Positions 11,444 to 23,549 of a stretch of DNA of 64,000 nt are shown one piece after another. The stretch spans positions 2,254,867 to 2,318,866 of the forward strand of contig KB445794.1 of the NCBI GenBank assembly GCA_000320605.2, written 5' to 3'. How positions within the stretch are numbered: position 1 is the stretch's first letter; each line of letters starts with the position of its first letter. The translations under genes and the position numbers were made by a program. The DNA comes from Gelatoporia subvermispora B (Eukaryota > Basidiomycota > Agaricomycetes > Polyporales > Gelatoporiaceae). The notes beneath the pieces are model-generated. The model did not search any database. It saw nothing but the letters and a program-made list of their open reading frames with translations, and had not been told where the DNA came from.

Positions 11444-13051
11444 TCACAAGCATTCAAACTCATCCGGCCAATAACGTGCTTTCAGTTCCTTACCCTCCTC
11501 TTCAGAGATAGGTACCACCTTGAACATCGCAGTTCTTACGGACGTCATCTCAATGACTCGTCGTTTCCACCAGCTTTGACCGCTTGGAAGCATCTCTACT
11601 GGACCAAGCTCCAGGAGTTCTAAAGATGGAATTGAGGCGAACCAAAGCCGGATTGCGGTCTGTTCAGATTGTGGATTCCCAAGATTCGTGTGGCGAATTG
11701 CACTGAGAACGTGTCGATATCTCCAGGGAAATGGGAAGAATAGGGAGACGTATCTCAGACTACGAAGTGCGCTGAGAGCCTGTACGCAGGGTTCGCCAAT
11801 CTTGAAAGATAGCGTCGGTCGAGTCTTCATCGAGAAGTAGAAGAAGTTTGTTACACTCACGACACGTAAGCTGCAGTCACAACTCGACGTAGGTGCCTCC
11901 AAATGCAAGGTCAACGACGTGAGATCCGGGAAACCGACTGCGAGCCGAGCGCAAACGTATGCCGCCTCGGAATGCCCCTCGTCACGCTGCAAATTGTCGC
12001 GTGGTGCTGGGATTGTTACCTTTACTGTCAGGGACATGCTCATGATTTGTCGCCCGCGTAATGCTGCGAATACTTCGTCCACGTCGGCGGGTACAGTGAG
12101 GGTATCAGTGATATGGACGCGTGTGAGCTGCGAGTGGTGTTTTGCTAGCGCCTTCACTGTCGCTGCAGGCGCTCGGAGCGACCTCAGCTCAGGCCAGAAT
12201 GCGATCTCGGATCTCCTGCAACAGGCATCGAAGTCCCCTCCATATTCGACGATTCCTTTCTCTGGAATGATGGAAAGGCCGTGCAAATTTGGGAAAGTAG
12301 CGGCTAGGCGACCAGGACTCGTCGTGACACAAACAAGTCTCAACTTGTGCAGTGAGGGGAGTACCGATTGCGATTGTGGGGTCCATGGAGAAAGGAATTC
12401 AGGGGTCATACCTGTAAGTGCGAGATATTCCAAGCTGTTAGAGTTATTTTTCAGGATCTCTGTCACTGTGTTATTGTTATTTGCTTGGAAACTCGGCGCC
12501 ATGTGCCGAGCGCTGAGGATCAGGGTGGAGGGGAACGACAAACGCAGAGGGAGTAGAGCGTTGAGAGCGTTTGTATCCAAAGCTTCTATCCGCAGTGTTC
12601 CACTGGGAGGATGGCTAACGAGGGTGCGCAAAATACGTGGTTTACTGCGGTGGAGCAGGTCTGCTGGATTGATTTCCATGGATTCTAGGAATATCGCTTT
12701 CTCCAGGATACCAGCAATGCTTGAAGCAAAATCAAAGCCAACGTTCGTGTTTGAACCTGCAGTAATCTCCGCAAGGGCTCTGAGAGTATCGGCTCCAACT
12801 CCGAGTACGATGGCTCCGCTGTCGATCTGAATGTGTCGCACATGGATGGCGAGGTCGTACTTGTCTACGAAGTTGCTGAAGCCTCTCACTTGGTGAGGCT
12901 GACGGTTCAATTTGACCCTGCGCACGAGATGTGGTCTGACGGCCCTGCTTGCGACCCTGCACGTCTGTGCCGTCCCAAGGAGGGACCCTTTGTTCATATG
13001 ATAAAGTACCATCCAGGCGCAGTCGTCGTTCAAGCCAGGAATGATCGACAT
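11444..13051 (-). CDS. F-box/LRR-like protein, paralog A
   Basis: The 535-residue frame opens with MSIIPGLNDDCAWMVLYHMNK and continues with QTCRVASRAVRPHLVRRVKL. This has the shape of a degenerate F-box followed by the recurring phrase H-V-R-H-I. The rest is leucine-rich and irregular, as in fungal RNI-like F-box proteins, which usually act as substrate receptors of SCF ubiquitin ligases; the substrate is unknown. It ends with ISEEEGKELKARYW. The same N-terminal (MSI-x-PGxNDDCA) and C-terminal (SEEEG) signatures recur at 42.7, 52.6 and 55.7 kb. A GTGAGT..TTTCAAG segment near 11817-11876 sits where the other paralogs have an intron. It is a multiple of three and open, so the unspliced frame would also be read through. 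I infer it is normally removed. Start and stop are clear. Confidence 0.75.
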   Translation of the reverse strand: MSIIPGLNDDCAWMVLYHMNKGSLLGTAQTCRVASRAVRPHLVRRVKLNRQPHQVRGFSNFVDKYDLAIHVRHIQIDSGAIVLGVGADTLRALAEITAGSNTNVGFDFASSIAGILEKAIFLESMEINPADLLHRSKPRILRTLVSHPPSGTLRIEALDTNALNALLPLRLSFPSTLILSARHMAPSFQANNNNTVTEILKNNSNSLEYLALTGMTPEFLSPWTPQSQSVLPSLHKLRLVCVTTSPGRLAATFPNLHGLSIIPEKGIVEYGGDFDACCRRSEIAFWPELRSLRAPAATVKALAKHHSQLTRVHITDTLTVPADVDEVFAALRGRQIMSMSLTVKVTIPAPRDNLQRDEGHSEAAYVCARLAVGFPDLTSLTLHLEAPTSSCDCSLRVVSVTNFFYFSMKTRPTLSFKIGEPCVQALSALRSLRYVSLFFPFPWRYRHVLSAIRHTNLGNPQSEQTAIRLWFASIPSLELLELGPVEMLPSGQSWWKRRVIEMTSVRTAMFKVVPISEEEGKELKARYWPDEFECL

Positions 13052-13853
13052 GGTGTGAGGCTGTGATTGAGCAGGACACAGGTCGTATCTTTGTGGTGAT
13101 AGCGGTCTGGAATCTAGAGCGCGCCTCTATGTTCTTAGTGCGTGACATCCGGCGAGCGTCAGAGGATAGAACAGCTTCAGACTCCGCTGAAATGAAACTT
13201 CTCGCGCTCGCCTATATTCCAGAAACGCGCTGTAACTAGCATCGATATCGACTCCTAGCGGTTTTCGTCATGGATCAAAGATGAGGACGATCGATCTTTG
13301 GCAGTACTCAGGTCTTTGGCACATCGGATATCTCGAATATGTTGGCGATGACGCGCAGACCGGCGATGTGCATGTGGGCCATGACGGAAAGTCTACTCAA
13401 GGATGTTTATGAATATCGATTTCTCGTGTAAGCACGCGCGTTCAAGTGCGGGCCACTGTGGTTACTCTCGCTCTGTCTTTCCTAGGAGTACATCTGCATC
13501 CTAGGCTCCTAGCAGGTAGCGCAAGCGCATCCGTCGATCAACGTTTAGTATTGTCGACTGTCGTCCAGGCGCCAGAACGGTCCCTCCCGGGCCGTATTGC
13601 ATGTTGTCTTGCCACCCCCTCGATGTCACGATCATCGAGCACGCGTACAACCTCTTCTATGGGTGCTTCTTGACCATTCGACCGTTGGAGACGCGTCACA
13701 GCAGCTCAGAAGAATGTGGAGGTTCAATCATATGCCCGCTGTCTTATCTTTCGTTATCGTGACCTACGGTCCGCCTGGAGCCCGTGGGCAGACCTGCGGG
13801 CTAGAAAATGAGGGACGGGGAGAAGATGTGTACCACACGACGCCTGATACACA
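13052..13853. other. Intergenic, between divergent genes
   Basis: This stretch contains the 5' flanks of the F-box-like gene (minus) and the S28 peptidase (plus). Several short open frames are present, none with recognised motifs. Confidence 0.5.
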
Positions 13854-16032
13854 ATGTTGCCCCGTAGTGTGCTGCTTGCCTGCTTGCTTATGCCAGTATG
13901 CTACTCACTAGAAGTTCCAAGTTTCCGTTCTCTTGAGAGCGTGCCCGCGGTCAAGCGCGGGGAAACTGCTGCTAATGACGCGCTCTTTTTCGATGTAGGT
14001 GGCGTCGACATCTGGTTGTTTCCGGTAATATGTTGATGATGTTACAGATGCCATTGGACCATTTCGGCAACACTTCCGGAACGTTCAAGAACAGATACTG
14101 GATTAACGATACGTACTACAAGTCCGGGGGTCCCGTGTTCTGTGAGTGTATTGTCTACATTACAGCGCATGATCACACGTGATCCTCATGCATGTGCCTT
14201 AGTATTCGACTCCGGCGAGCAGAACGCAGAACCATTGCTTCCCTACTATCTGCAAGTATGTTAAATGCCTCATTTCGTTTATGACTGCATTTCATTGATG
14301 AATAATTCGCAGGAATATCACGGATTATCCGCCACAATGCAACTTGCGAAGCGCTATGGAGGCCTAGCAATCCTTTGGGAACATCGCTTCTACGGAGATT
14401 CTCTCCCTTTTCCTGTAAACGTAAGGCTCAGATTTGACACCATACTGTTCCGCGACAAAGCTCATTAATGCAACGCAGGACAACACCACCATAGAACAAT
14501 GGCAGTTCCTTACTACAGAACAGGCTCTAGAAGACGTTGTCTACTTCGCAAACTCCTTCAGCCTCCTGAGCTCTCCCAAGTCGGAATCATCGTCTGATCA
14601 ACAAAATCCCATTCATCCCTCTGTTACACCTTGGATCTGGCTAGGTGGCTCCTATCCTGGCGTCCGCGGTGCACTCCTCCGAGTGCGCAATCCAGAGACT
14701 ATATTCGCTGTATGGGCGTCCTCCGCTCCGGTACACGCGCAGGTCGATATGTCGTCATACTATAAGGCTGCAGAAAGGAGTCTCACGCGGAATTGCTCTG
14801 CGGATTGGGTGGCGGTAACGAAGTATGTCGATGATATTCTGCGCAATGGATCGGCACAGCAGCAAGCAGAGATGAAGTACCGGTTACTCAAAGCGCGTCT
14901 TGATGGGCCTGGAGGGAACGATACAGGCTCTAGTGGTTTCACTATAAAGGATGCGGCGAATATAAGCAACGACGAGGCGGCTGGTGTCCTAATGGACCCT
15001 TTGAACTTCTACCAGGTATGTCCCAATGGTTGCTTTGTCGATCCGTACATTCATTCATGGCATTCTGATATATCTCGAATTTTTGTTAACATCCGCCAGT
15101 ATTATGGTTTTCAAGCATCCATCCTACCGTTTTGCAACAACCTCGAAACGCGGAACTTTACGGCACTCCCTCTGGAGTCTGGTCTAGCCGCAGCACACGA
15201 TGTAGGGGTGGCGCTCGACTCATTTCTGACAGCGCTCGCTGAGCTGAACTACGATGCGATACCCGGAAGTCCGGATGATCCAGTAGCAGACATGTCGTGG
15301 ATGTGGCAATATTGCTCTGAGTATGGTGCGTCCCCAGTGATGCTCGCTGGTTGGCGTGCTCCACTCATCCAATGGTATGGGCGTCGTTGCAGGATTCTAT
15401 CAGCGAGGAGACCCGAATAACCCTCTCTCTATCGAGACGTCATTCATATCTCTGGAGTTATTTCAGCAGCAATGCAACGCAACTTTCGGAATGGGGCTTC
15501 CTACCTCTCCTCAAGTCGACCATATCAACAAGTATGGCGGGTGGAATATGACTCCGTCTAATGTCCTATTTACTAATGGGGAATGTAAGTCAATTAGTGT
15601 GCTCCCCGTGACAACTTTACCTATGTCTTATGTTCCGATCTGTAGTCGATCCTTGGCGCACAATGGGTTTGGCTTCCATTGAATCCAATTCTCCTCAGCG
15701 TACGCCCAGCGTCGCCGTGCCTACGTAAGTCACGAGGCACTCCCTTTATACGACAGTTGACACATCCGGTACTAAGTTGCAACACTGCACCTGCGTTCCC
15801 ATCATTCTTTGGGCTCACTCACGCAAACATGGTGCACGTCTCCGATATGCGCGTACTCTTGACGCCCGACGCGAACCACACCGACTTCAAGACTGTCGGC
15901 TTCTACAGTCCAATCTCGCAAGAGCCGTTCTATTCCGGGCTGGGGCTGTTTCAGCTAGCCCTGGACGAATGGCTTCCATGCTTTGGACAGGACAAGAAAA
16001 GCGCGTCAATGCAGGAGAGATTGAGCACATAG
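13854..16032 (+). CDS. Secreted serine carboxypeptidase, peptidase family S28
   Basis: S28 enzymes (prolyl-Xaa carboxypeptidase and related tripeptidyl peptidases) release residues beside proline at acidic pH, and fungi usually secrete them. The start MLPRSVLLACLLMPVCYSLEV is a signal peptide. Then follow MPLDHFGNTSGTFKNRYWIN, GGPVFLFDSGEQNAEPLL, and WEHRFYGDSLPFPVN (the family's EHR-x-YG-x-S segment). The nucleophile is the serine of GGSYPG near 14645-14662. The likely Asp is in FDPWRTMG near 15644, and the likely His is in MVHVSDMR near 15830-15850. Several N-x-S/T sequons fit secretion. About nine introns are present. The end GLFQLALDEWLPCFG..RLST is typical of basidiomycete members. Secretion and peptidase class are well supported; substrate preference is not. 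Confidence 0.9.
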
Positions 16033-16712
16033 GCAATCGTAGGGCTCTCTGCCCGTCATTCACTTCATCTGGCCATCAGGCGTTTACGAGCTGCAGTCAC
16101 AATAGTCAATTGCTAAGTGTAGTATGTGGCGTAGCAAATACGTCACATCTGTGATAGGGAACTCCTTGCACCATACGCTGCGCTGTGAACACACGAGGCT
16201 CTGCACATCTTTTACCAAAGTGAAAACTATCCTAATAATGAAAAGACGGCAATTTCGGCTGTAACATCACTAGTAAGTAATGCGTATTAACCGTTGACTT
16301 GTTGAGATCGAGATATTGCGAACATCTTCGACATGAAGTTGATCCTAGATGTATCGAATGTATTTACGATCGACCATATTGATACTTCCCCCCATCTAAC
16401 ATCCTCGTAAGTGTCGAGCTACTGAATTCTCTGGGACTGATCCCGAGCTGCCGACGACATTGACACCTTCGAGTCACTGATGCCTGAACCTATTTGCGAC
16501 AATGTGTATATTGCCTCTAATTACAGAGCAAAAATACACCTTACACCAGCGTAAGGCATACACGAGCCGAGGAAAATACAAGATTGCGGATCCTATCTCG
16601 CAGAGAATACAGAATAGTGTTTGAGAGTGTCTCGCTATAGCACTATCAGACAGGCGATACGGGCGCAGGTACAAGTTCGCTCTAGTATCGCACGTCAGCC
16701 TCATTCGTCTCG
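16033..16712. other. Convergent intergenic region
   Basis: This region lies between the 3' ends of the S28 peptidase (plus) and the DUF6534 gene (minus). It is AT-richer than the genes and has no supported feature. Confidence 0.5.
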
Positions 16713-18734
16713 CTAAGCTTGCCGTGACATTACCTCAGACGCCTTTGATCGAATTCCTTTGTCTCCAGTATTCACGAAGTGGACTCCAGACGCTCCCTGT
16801 AGTTCAATGCCGAGACTCACGTTGCGTCTTGCGTCTGATGGATTTGCACAGGACCAAGGTCGCGCAAGCTCGCTAGTGTGCATGGCTGTCACACCCGAGG
16901 ACATGTTGCGCAGCCTCTCGCGAGCGTTGAGTCTGATCACGGAGAATATCGCAAAGCGCAATAGTCGGTCAATATACTGCACATAACTGTTTGTCATTCT
17001 CGACTTACGTTGCGAGGACCGAATTTACATAGCCTGCCCACTGTTAGATCGATGTCAAAGCAAAAGTGGGAGGATAGCGTACATTTACTAACAAGGCAGA
17101 AGGGGATCGACAGCCAGAATGATTTGGGAAATACGGTTGTCTACGTTACAATGAGTAAATGTACTTGAAGTCACGGTCTGGAGGATTACTCACGAGAACT
17201 ATGCAGCATATGGCATTGATGCTACAGATGCTTTAGTTGAGCCCGTGCAACGTTTATGGTACATGACGAACGATGTCAGTAACCCAGTATTCACTGTATA
17301 CAGTACCAACGCATTGATGAGCTTATCGGTCCTATGAGTGTATCTGTGAGTCGGCCTGGTCATGGACGCTTCGCCTGAGGTTTACCTCAACATGCCGGAA
17401 CGAGCATTGCTCAGATAATAACACATCGCAGCCGTGATGAGGAAGTCGCCGGCCATTGCACAAGAAATTCCTACATTGGCGACCCACTGATATGAGTTTG
17501 GCAAGTCAGATCAACTATTGCATGCATCTAAATTGATGACAAACTCACTGCAACTTCAGCCAAAGTTACAATGGAGCTGCTGTTTTGCCTTTGATTGACA
17601 TGAGTGAGACGTCCAATCCAGACTACACCTTGGCTGCGTACAGTTTCACAGTATAGTCTTGAGTCATGATTTGAGATGAATATGTGACAAGTCTGAATGT
17701 CAGGTTAACGTACATGTCCCGAGACCTGTTCACGGAGCACTCAGCAATTTCGTATGACGCAGGAGACCTTGATGCTTACAGAATTGGGTCAGAGATAGCA
17801 TGACCTTCAAACAGTCATTGAGTTGTGTGCACGACAAGCCGTATTGGACTGGCGGCTTACAATGACGATCGGCACGAGACTCTTCCGGCCACTCACTAGG
17901 ATATGTCAGCGAATCCACAAGATTCCTCAAAGTAGAGTACTGACTAGTCCACACGCGATAAGCAAAGAAACTTGCATACGCATCCGAAAGGTATGTCATC
18001 ATCCATGGCATGAGAACAATGAGGTTTGCATTACCCTTGAACAAGAAGGCCCATAGAAACCTGGGTTTATCATAGACGTCAGCGAGACATTTTCGCCGCC
18101 GTGGTCCGCGACTGACCGTGATAGCGCAATCTTCCTGCATCGGAATCGATTAGGTATCAAGTAGAGTATTGTGAATATGTATATTTACCCCTATACCGCT
18201 ATAACGTACGTTGCTCGTTAGCTAGACACCGCAACCTACGGCTACAACACTCACGGTGGGACGAGTAAAGTTGACGCCAGGTTCCCATAGTTAGGAACCA
18301 GGTACCACCATGCGCTATAGATTGCGAATACTTGTTGTGCCGTGTCGAACGCCCTACAAGCAATGCGTGTGCTATGAGAAGAAGGAAGAAGAAGGAAGAA
18401 TTGGTCTATGTACGTGATCAAGGCAACCTGAAAAACCCCCAATCATGTTAGGCTGTGTCAAAGTAGACAACACCCTGCTCACATAGGCCTTGAGGTAGAT
18501 CGAATCGCGCGGATACCGGTCATAGTAGAGGTACGTCTGTAGGATCGTGATGCCGTAGAACCTAGGGCCATACAACATCTGCTTGAGCACCCAGTCACAT
18601 AGTTGAAAGTGCGGAACGCACAGGTTGCTGAAGACTGCCGCAAGTAGCAGTCCGCCTCCATTCGGCACGATGAAAGAGTCGATGAGCGATGCGGGTAGGG
18701 CCGGCGGAAATGACATTGACATTGGGTCCGACAT
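16713..18734 (-). CDS. DUF6534-type seven-helix membrane protein (copy 3)
   Basis: This is a predicted integral membrane protein of unknown function. The ATG at 18734 gives MSDPMSMSFPPALPASLID, then GGGLLLAAVFSNL, spliced over a 60-base intron to FYGITILQTYLYYDRYPRD..LKAY, the canonical first helix and loop. Following exons give VALIT, AFDTAQQVFAIYSAWWYLV and later NANLIVLMPWMMTYLSDAYASFFAYRVW. Then comes the strongly conserved AMAGDFLITAAMCYYLSNAR, SGMLR joined to TDKLINALVLYTVNTGLLTS, and finally RLNARERLRN with a polar tail ending at 16713. This is the complete ordered motif set of the family, so the copy appears intact. Introns are numerous and short. The exon calls around 17.0-17.3 and 18.0-18.3 kb are the least certain. 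Confidence 0.78.
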
Positions 18735-21715
18735 AGTGCGACGATATTGAAATTGACTTCCAAGGGCCGAGAGTGAGGACCTATGACGGAATGTGTGCGA
18801 CCAGATACCGCTCAGTGCCAGGACAAGCGATGCAGTATGTATACCTTCTCGCGAGCTTCTAATCGTGACACACCGCAATTGTTGGGCAAAACTCAGGAGA
18901 CTCGCCATCAACAATACGGCATGCGATGTCGTTTACATCGTGTGGTTCAATCATAGAAGCTGAGAAACCATCATATTCTTGGATTGGCTGTGGGATGAGA
19001 TGGTATCAACTACACTATATCTCAGCGGGACACGTTCATCATCGCAGCTTCGAGAAGATCAACAAATCCGGTGTCTGTCGCTCTATCGAATTCTTCTTCT
19101 CTCCAGGTGCTTTGTCTGGCAAGAATCAGGACTGTAATCTATCAACTGGACACCTCCTCACTCTGATTCATTATGATTTATGAAAGCTGTTAGCACACTC
19201 CCAGGTCGCTGGTCCAGAGCTCGAGCGTGAACGGTGCGGTAGGGTTTACGACACAAGTCGCAACAGAGGTATCACATCGTTACATCAATAGTATTGGAAA
19301 TACGATGCGGTTCAGTTTGTTATCTGAGTGACTTCGGTAAGGAGAAACGTAGAAGAGTAATGAAGGCTGTCAAATACACAGGCGGGCGGAACATATCAGA
19401 CATCTATCGCTATAACAAATTCAATGCGAAGCAGTGTGATCATCTTTTCGGGACTGTGAGAGACGGATTCGACCTTGCGCTTGTACGATCATGGATTCTG
19501 ATGCTGAGTCCACCTCAGCTCCGCTGTTCGAACTACATTCGCAACGACTGAGCGCCTGTGTACTTAATGTGATAAATCTCATGGAGTAGTACCGCTTGGA
19601 TGGAAGTAAATGAATGACTCAGGATATCTCGCCTGGAAAAAATTTCCCGTCCGGGCAGACCTGTGAACGAAGGAGCACGCACCACGTACTACAGTCGGAC
19701 TAAACGCAAAGGATAAATTTGCCCCGAAATTACCTGCCTTTTGTGGCCTCCAGCACGAGAGGTCTCATGGCGACTGCCAGTATTGAGATCCAAAGGCTGA
19801 CGCTTTGAAGTGTCGCAATCCTCTCAGGGCCACTCGATGCCTATCTTCGATAGTCAGCTCGTGGCTATTTGCATTGCGATTTACGCTCCAGCGTGTTTCG
19901 GCCCGCTGAAGAACCCGGCCATCGTGGCGTAAGCAGCACGAACCGTAAGAGATCAGTGAGCTCCTAAGACATCCAGAAGGGTATAGTCACTACAGTGGGC
20001 AGCGTACAGACCTGCGTTCAGAGCTCTTCTGCGGGAGGGGCGGTAGTCCCACCTTCTCACAAAGACCAAATTTTTGCTTGTGTTTGATTACATCATCCAT
20101 TATATAGTTACAACTCTTTTTCTCTTCCCAAGACCTGCTCACTTCGTTCCCAGGATTAAAGTACTAGACACCCAGTGACGCTGGCGTGCCGCTGAGGCGA
20201 CTTCGCTCTCGGCTTTAACGTCATTCCGCTTTCCTACTAGCCGATTCGAGAACTTAACTCCATCATCGTTGCTCAAGATCTGATGCTCACGAGTTCCACG
20301 ACTCCCGCAATGCGCTGTGCACTCTTGGGAGACCATCATCAGACACGCCCAAGCAGCAGTCTGCGCTTGCCTGTTCCGAACTCCAATGTGTTCATCAACG
20401 ATGTCTTCTCCCGCCAAAGAACCTAAGCATCCCAGAGCTTCTTGGCTTTATCCATTGGCAGTCAAAGGTGTCACACATGGACCGAATGTAGAGATACCAT
20501 GTTGCCTCCTCAGCGCTTTCTCGCCATCTGTCAAACCAGCCTCTTCTGTGGATTTAGTGCTGGCTTCCGTGGGGCTTCGTTGGGTCTCCGCGAGAAATCA
20601 TATGCAAAGTTTCCCTGCAGCTTGGGGAAAGCTCGCGGAGCGCATAGTTGTACCGTCGTCTGGGGTCTACGACCTGGGCGATGGGGCACGTCCGCCTTGG
20701 CGAATGATAGGAGCGAACCTTCGCAGGCTCATCACCCTGCACCCCGCGGGGCCCCATAGCCCTAGATGACGGAATGGGCGACTTTCCAATGATTACATCC
20801 CTTGACAATTGGAGCAATATCGCGGAGTTTGCGCAAGACACAGCGCTGCCGGACATTGTCAGCGGGGCGGGTATCTGTATGCCTACACTCGCGGCAACTC
20901 CTCGATACGAAACAACGTGCATCTCAACACCGGCGCGATATCATCATCTCACTAGCGGCGGCCCTTCGGAGTGCCAATAGCGCCCTTCTTGAACGAATGA
21001 AACGGGGTCCACACACCGACGGTCAACTCACAGCGATCAACCTCTGCACCCAACAAGCAAGGTCACGCCAATGCACTGCCCGAACGCCAACCCCAGCGAT
21101 CAGTCCCCTACTCAACGGCGCACCCCACTCCCGAGTACCATCAAGGAAGATTTTAGGAATCTTCGCATGCCTATCTGCGGCATGCGGCGGATCAGCTCGA
21201 CTGTTGCTAGTTCTTTCGGCCGTACAGTGCCACTTATGTCCGACCTATCATCAACTGCTGCTTTGTACGCCGAGGTCTTCTTGAGCGGCCGAAGCTTGTG
21301 GTGTTGGATTCTGGGCGGCCGAATGATCTAGTTGAATCATGTCGGCGGAACAGTAATTGAAGTCCCACCCGTCCCAGTGAATCTTCGTCATAAGCTCTCT
21401 TTAGGCAATGTATTTCGGTGCCCCAGTTGCTTGACCCTCTTCTACGTGTTGACACCCGGCAGAACCAGGTCAGATCCCGAGTGAGGCATCCAAGGTTTTC
21501 CAAGCCTGAGGCCTGGGAGAGCGCATAATGAGTCACAGAAGGCAGCACAACGCCCTATCGAGAGAGACGCCCGCACATACAACCTCGTGTCCATTCCACA
21601 CCCCACACCCACGATGGCAGCGGATTCAGCACCATGCTCCGATGATAGCGGATTCAGCACCATGCTCAATCACACCTGCAGCTGCACCTACGCTCCCTCA
21701 CCTCCGAGTCACGTA
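18735..21715. other. Long stretch without a supportable gene
   Basis: Nearly 3 kb on both strands yields only short frames. The longest (about 20317-20769 plus, 150 residues) and its overlapping partners are of similar length in several frames and lack recognised motifs. A 68-residue frame at 20774-20980 looks mildly coding-like but is isolated. A decayed transposon or a fast-evolving gene with many introns could be hidden here. I cannot support either. Confidence 0.4.
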
Positions 21716-23004
21716 TCACATCGTCCTCCCTCGCCCCCGTTCGCGTCCCCTCCTCCGCTTCAAGACCCCATCGCCCAGCACCCTCCCCTGCACATCAATA
21801 TCCGCATCCGCCACCCGCACCGCGCGCCCACGCCCAAGGCCGCGCCCGCGCCCACGTCCACGCTCATGTCCATCTCCCACCACCTGCTCGTGCACATGCG
21901 CATGTCCTTGTTGCCAGTGAGGCTGCCCGTGCGTGTGGCCCCTCATCGCGCCGCGTCGTGCACCGCGGCCGAAGCGGATCGTGGACGGCACGAGTGCGAG
22001 CGCGTCGAGGGATGAGGCGAGCGCATCCACCGCGTCAGAAGGGACAGGTGCAGCCCTCAGCTTTCCTTTCGAGTGCGGGCCGGTTACAGGTCTCGCTGGG
22101 TCGGGGCTCATCGGCGGTGTAAGCGCAGGGGGCTTGCCCGGTCCCGGAGAAGGGGTATTAGGGCCCGCGGCTGCGGCCTCCGTGTCCATCTCGACGGCCA
22201 ATCTGTGATCCTGGGGCTCAATTTCATTCTCTTTGTCGCTACCGTCACCTTCGCCCTCCTTGTCAGCGTCGATCTCGCTCTCGGCGTCAGCACCGTCGCG
22301 TGCCGCGCGCGGCTTCCACGTCCCGCGGACGAGGCTCACACCTTCGCCCCAGCGCTTGAGCAGCCCGCCAACGCCCTTGTTCGTCACCGCGAAGTAATAC
22401 TCCTTCGGATATCCGTGCGCAGAGATGAGGTGCAGGCGTCGCGCCTTGGGTGTAAGAAAGCACCGTGGGCATGTCGGGACGTGGCATGCGAACTATGTGT
22501 GACCGGAAGTATGATTTATAGAACAGTACATTAGTGGTTAGACAGAGGCGGTGGTAAGCTTGGAGTGAACGGGACGCACTATCTTCTCTCCGCGGTCCTT
22601 GCGCACAGCAGCGAGCGGGTCGTGACACTCGGTCTGGTGCTGCACGCATGACGACCGTCAGCCTGGTGTTATGTTTGTTAGGAGGGTGACGAGAGTGGTC
22701 GTACCAGCTCAAGCAGCCTCGCGTCGGGAAAGACACAACCGCATCCCTGCTCCTCACAGACGTGCGCATGGTATGTCGCGTAGTGCGCCTCCAGTGCACG
22801 TGTACCGGTCAGCGACGTCGGGCGATTGTGAGGCGGGTTGCAGGTCGGTGGCAGCGTGCAGAGTAATTCGCGTTGTTCAGATATTGATTCAGCTGAGAGG
22901 CTTGAGGGAAGAGTACGCTGTGCCTTCGATGGAGGTGATGGAGGAGGCGACGGAAGTGGGGACGTTGGAGATGGAGAGGATGTGCGGGCACGTTTGCTCG
23001 CCAT
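21716..23004 (-). CDS. C2H2 zinc-finger protein, ZNF511-like
   Basis: The protein has the paired C2H2 arrangement of the conserved ZNF511 family, nuclear proteins of poorly known function. After a Ser/Pro-rich start (MASKRARTSSPSPTSPLPSP), a region with H-x-H-x3-C-x4-C leads to FPDARLLEL, spliced to HQTECHDPL. A second intron (donor GTGCGT) leads to FACHVPTCPRCFLTPKARRLH with LISAHGYPKEYYFAV, the characteristic second finger followed by H-x-YP. The C-terminus is an acidic linker (SEIDADKEGEGDGSDKENE), then long low-complexity Pro/Ala and His/Gly/Arg-rich segments (RGRGRGRGLGRGR) of the kind that bind RNA. The ATG at 23004 is chosen because upstream in-frame codons are not ATG. The GC-rich repetitive tail makes the last 100 residues less certain, although the frame is open to 21716. 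Confidence 0.8.
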
Positions 23005-23302
23005 TATAGTTCGCAAGATCACAGAGCTGCTATGAATCCGCGTCGAAAGAAGAGACTGGGAGGTCGGTGTAGTTGAAAAGCGAACTTATAGTCAGCGGTC
23101 GAAGTATAAGTGGGAGGATTGACGGCCGCGATGCAGAGGCATGGCAGAATCACACCTCGTGGCCAGGCGTCTCCCTCAGTTTGTGATCGTACACGAAATT
23201 TCGCAACTCGAGCAGAGAGGACGTGGGAACTGGCGAGCGTGAACAAAGAAATGTCTTGATCGGTTTGTGCCGGTGCACGGGAGCAACAGAATACGGCGAG
23301 AT

Positions 23303-23307
23303 AAAAA
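23303..23307 (-). terminator. Pol III oligo-T terminator of tRNA-Ile
   Basis: On the minus strand a run of five T lies four bases after the discriminator base of the tRNA at 23311-23407, as expected for RNA polymerase III termination. Confidence 0.75.
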
Positions 23308-23310
23308 TAA

Positions 23311-23407
23311 TGGCCAACGCCAGGATCGAACTGACGACCTTGGCATGACACCTTCAAACATATCCGGTGTATTAGTACCACGCTCTAACCAACTGAGCTA
23401 GTCGGCC
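23311..23407 (-). tRNA. tRNA-Ile(AAU) with a 23-nt intron
   Basis: A full cloverleaf can be drawn. The acceptor GGCCGAC pairs with GTTGGCC (one G-U), the discriminator is A, and the D arm has the AGTTGGTTAGA loop. The anticodon stem is TGGTA/TGCCA with loop C-U-A-A-U-A-A and anticodon AAU. The T arm has GTTCGATCC (B box) and the A box is TAGCTCAGTTGG. An intron of 23 bases (23347-23369) sits at the canonical position, one base 3' of the anticodon. The 74-base mature sequence is identical to that of the tRNA at 30336-30422. 3' CCA is not encoded. Confidence 0.95.
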
Positions 23408-23549
23408 TTACCGAGGCCCTCATGAGGGTGCATCATAGCGTGTATATCTCAAATATGGCATCTCACAGACGTCTTCGTTCTACATCTGGTGCGGTCGCCT
23501 CTCCCTCGTAGACTCGGAGTTGATCCCCTCTCCGTTCCCTTCGGCCAAA

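Noticed and set aside
11919..12830. 303-residue open frame on the plus strand
   Set aside because: It is antisense to F-box paralog A, without motifs; the minus-strand frame has paralogs elsewhere in the window.
20317..20769. 150-residue plus-strand frame
   Set aside because: No recognised motif, overlapping frames of similar length, and no plausible splice partners were found.
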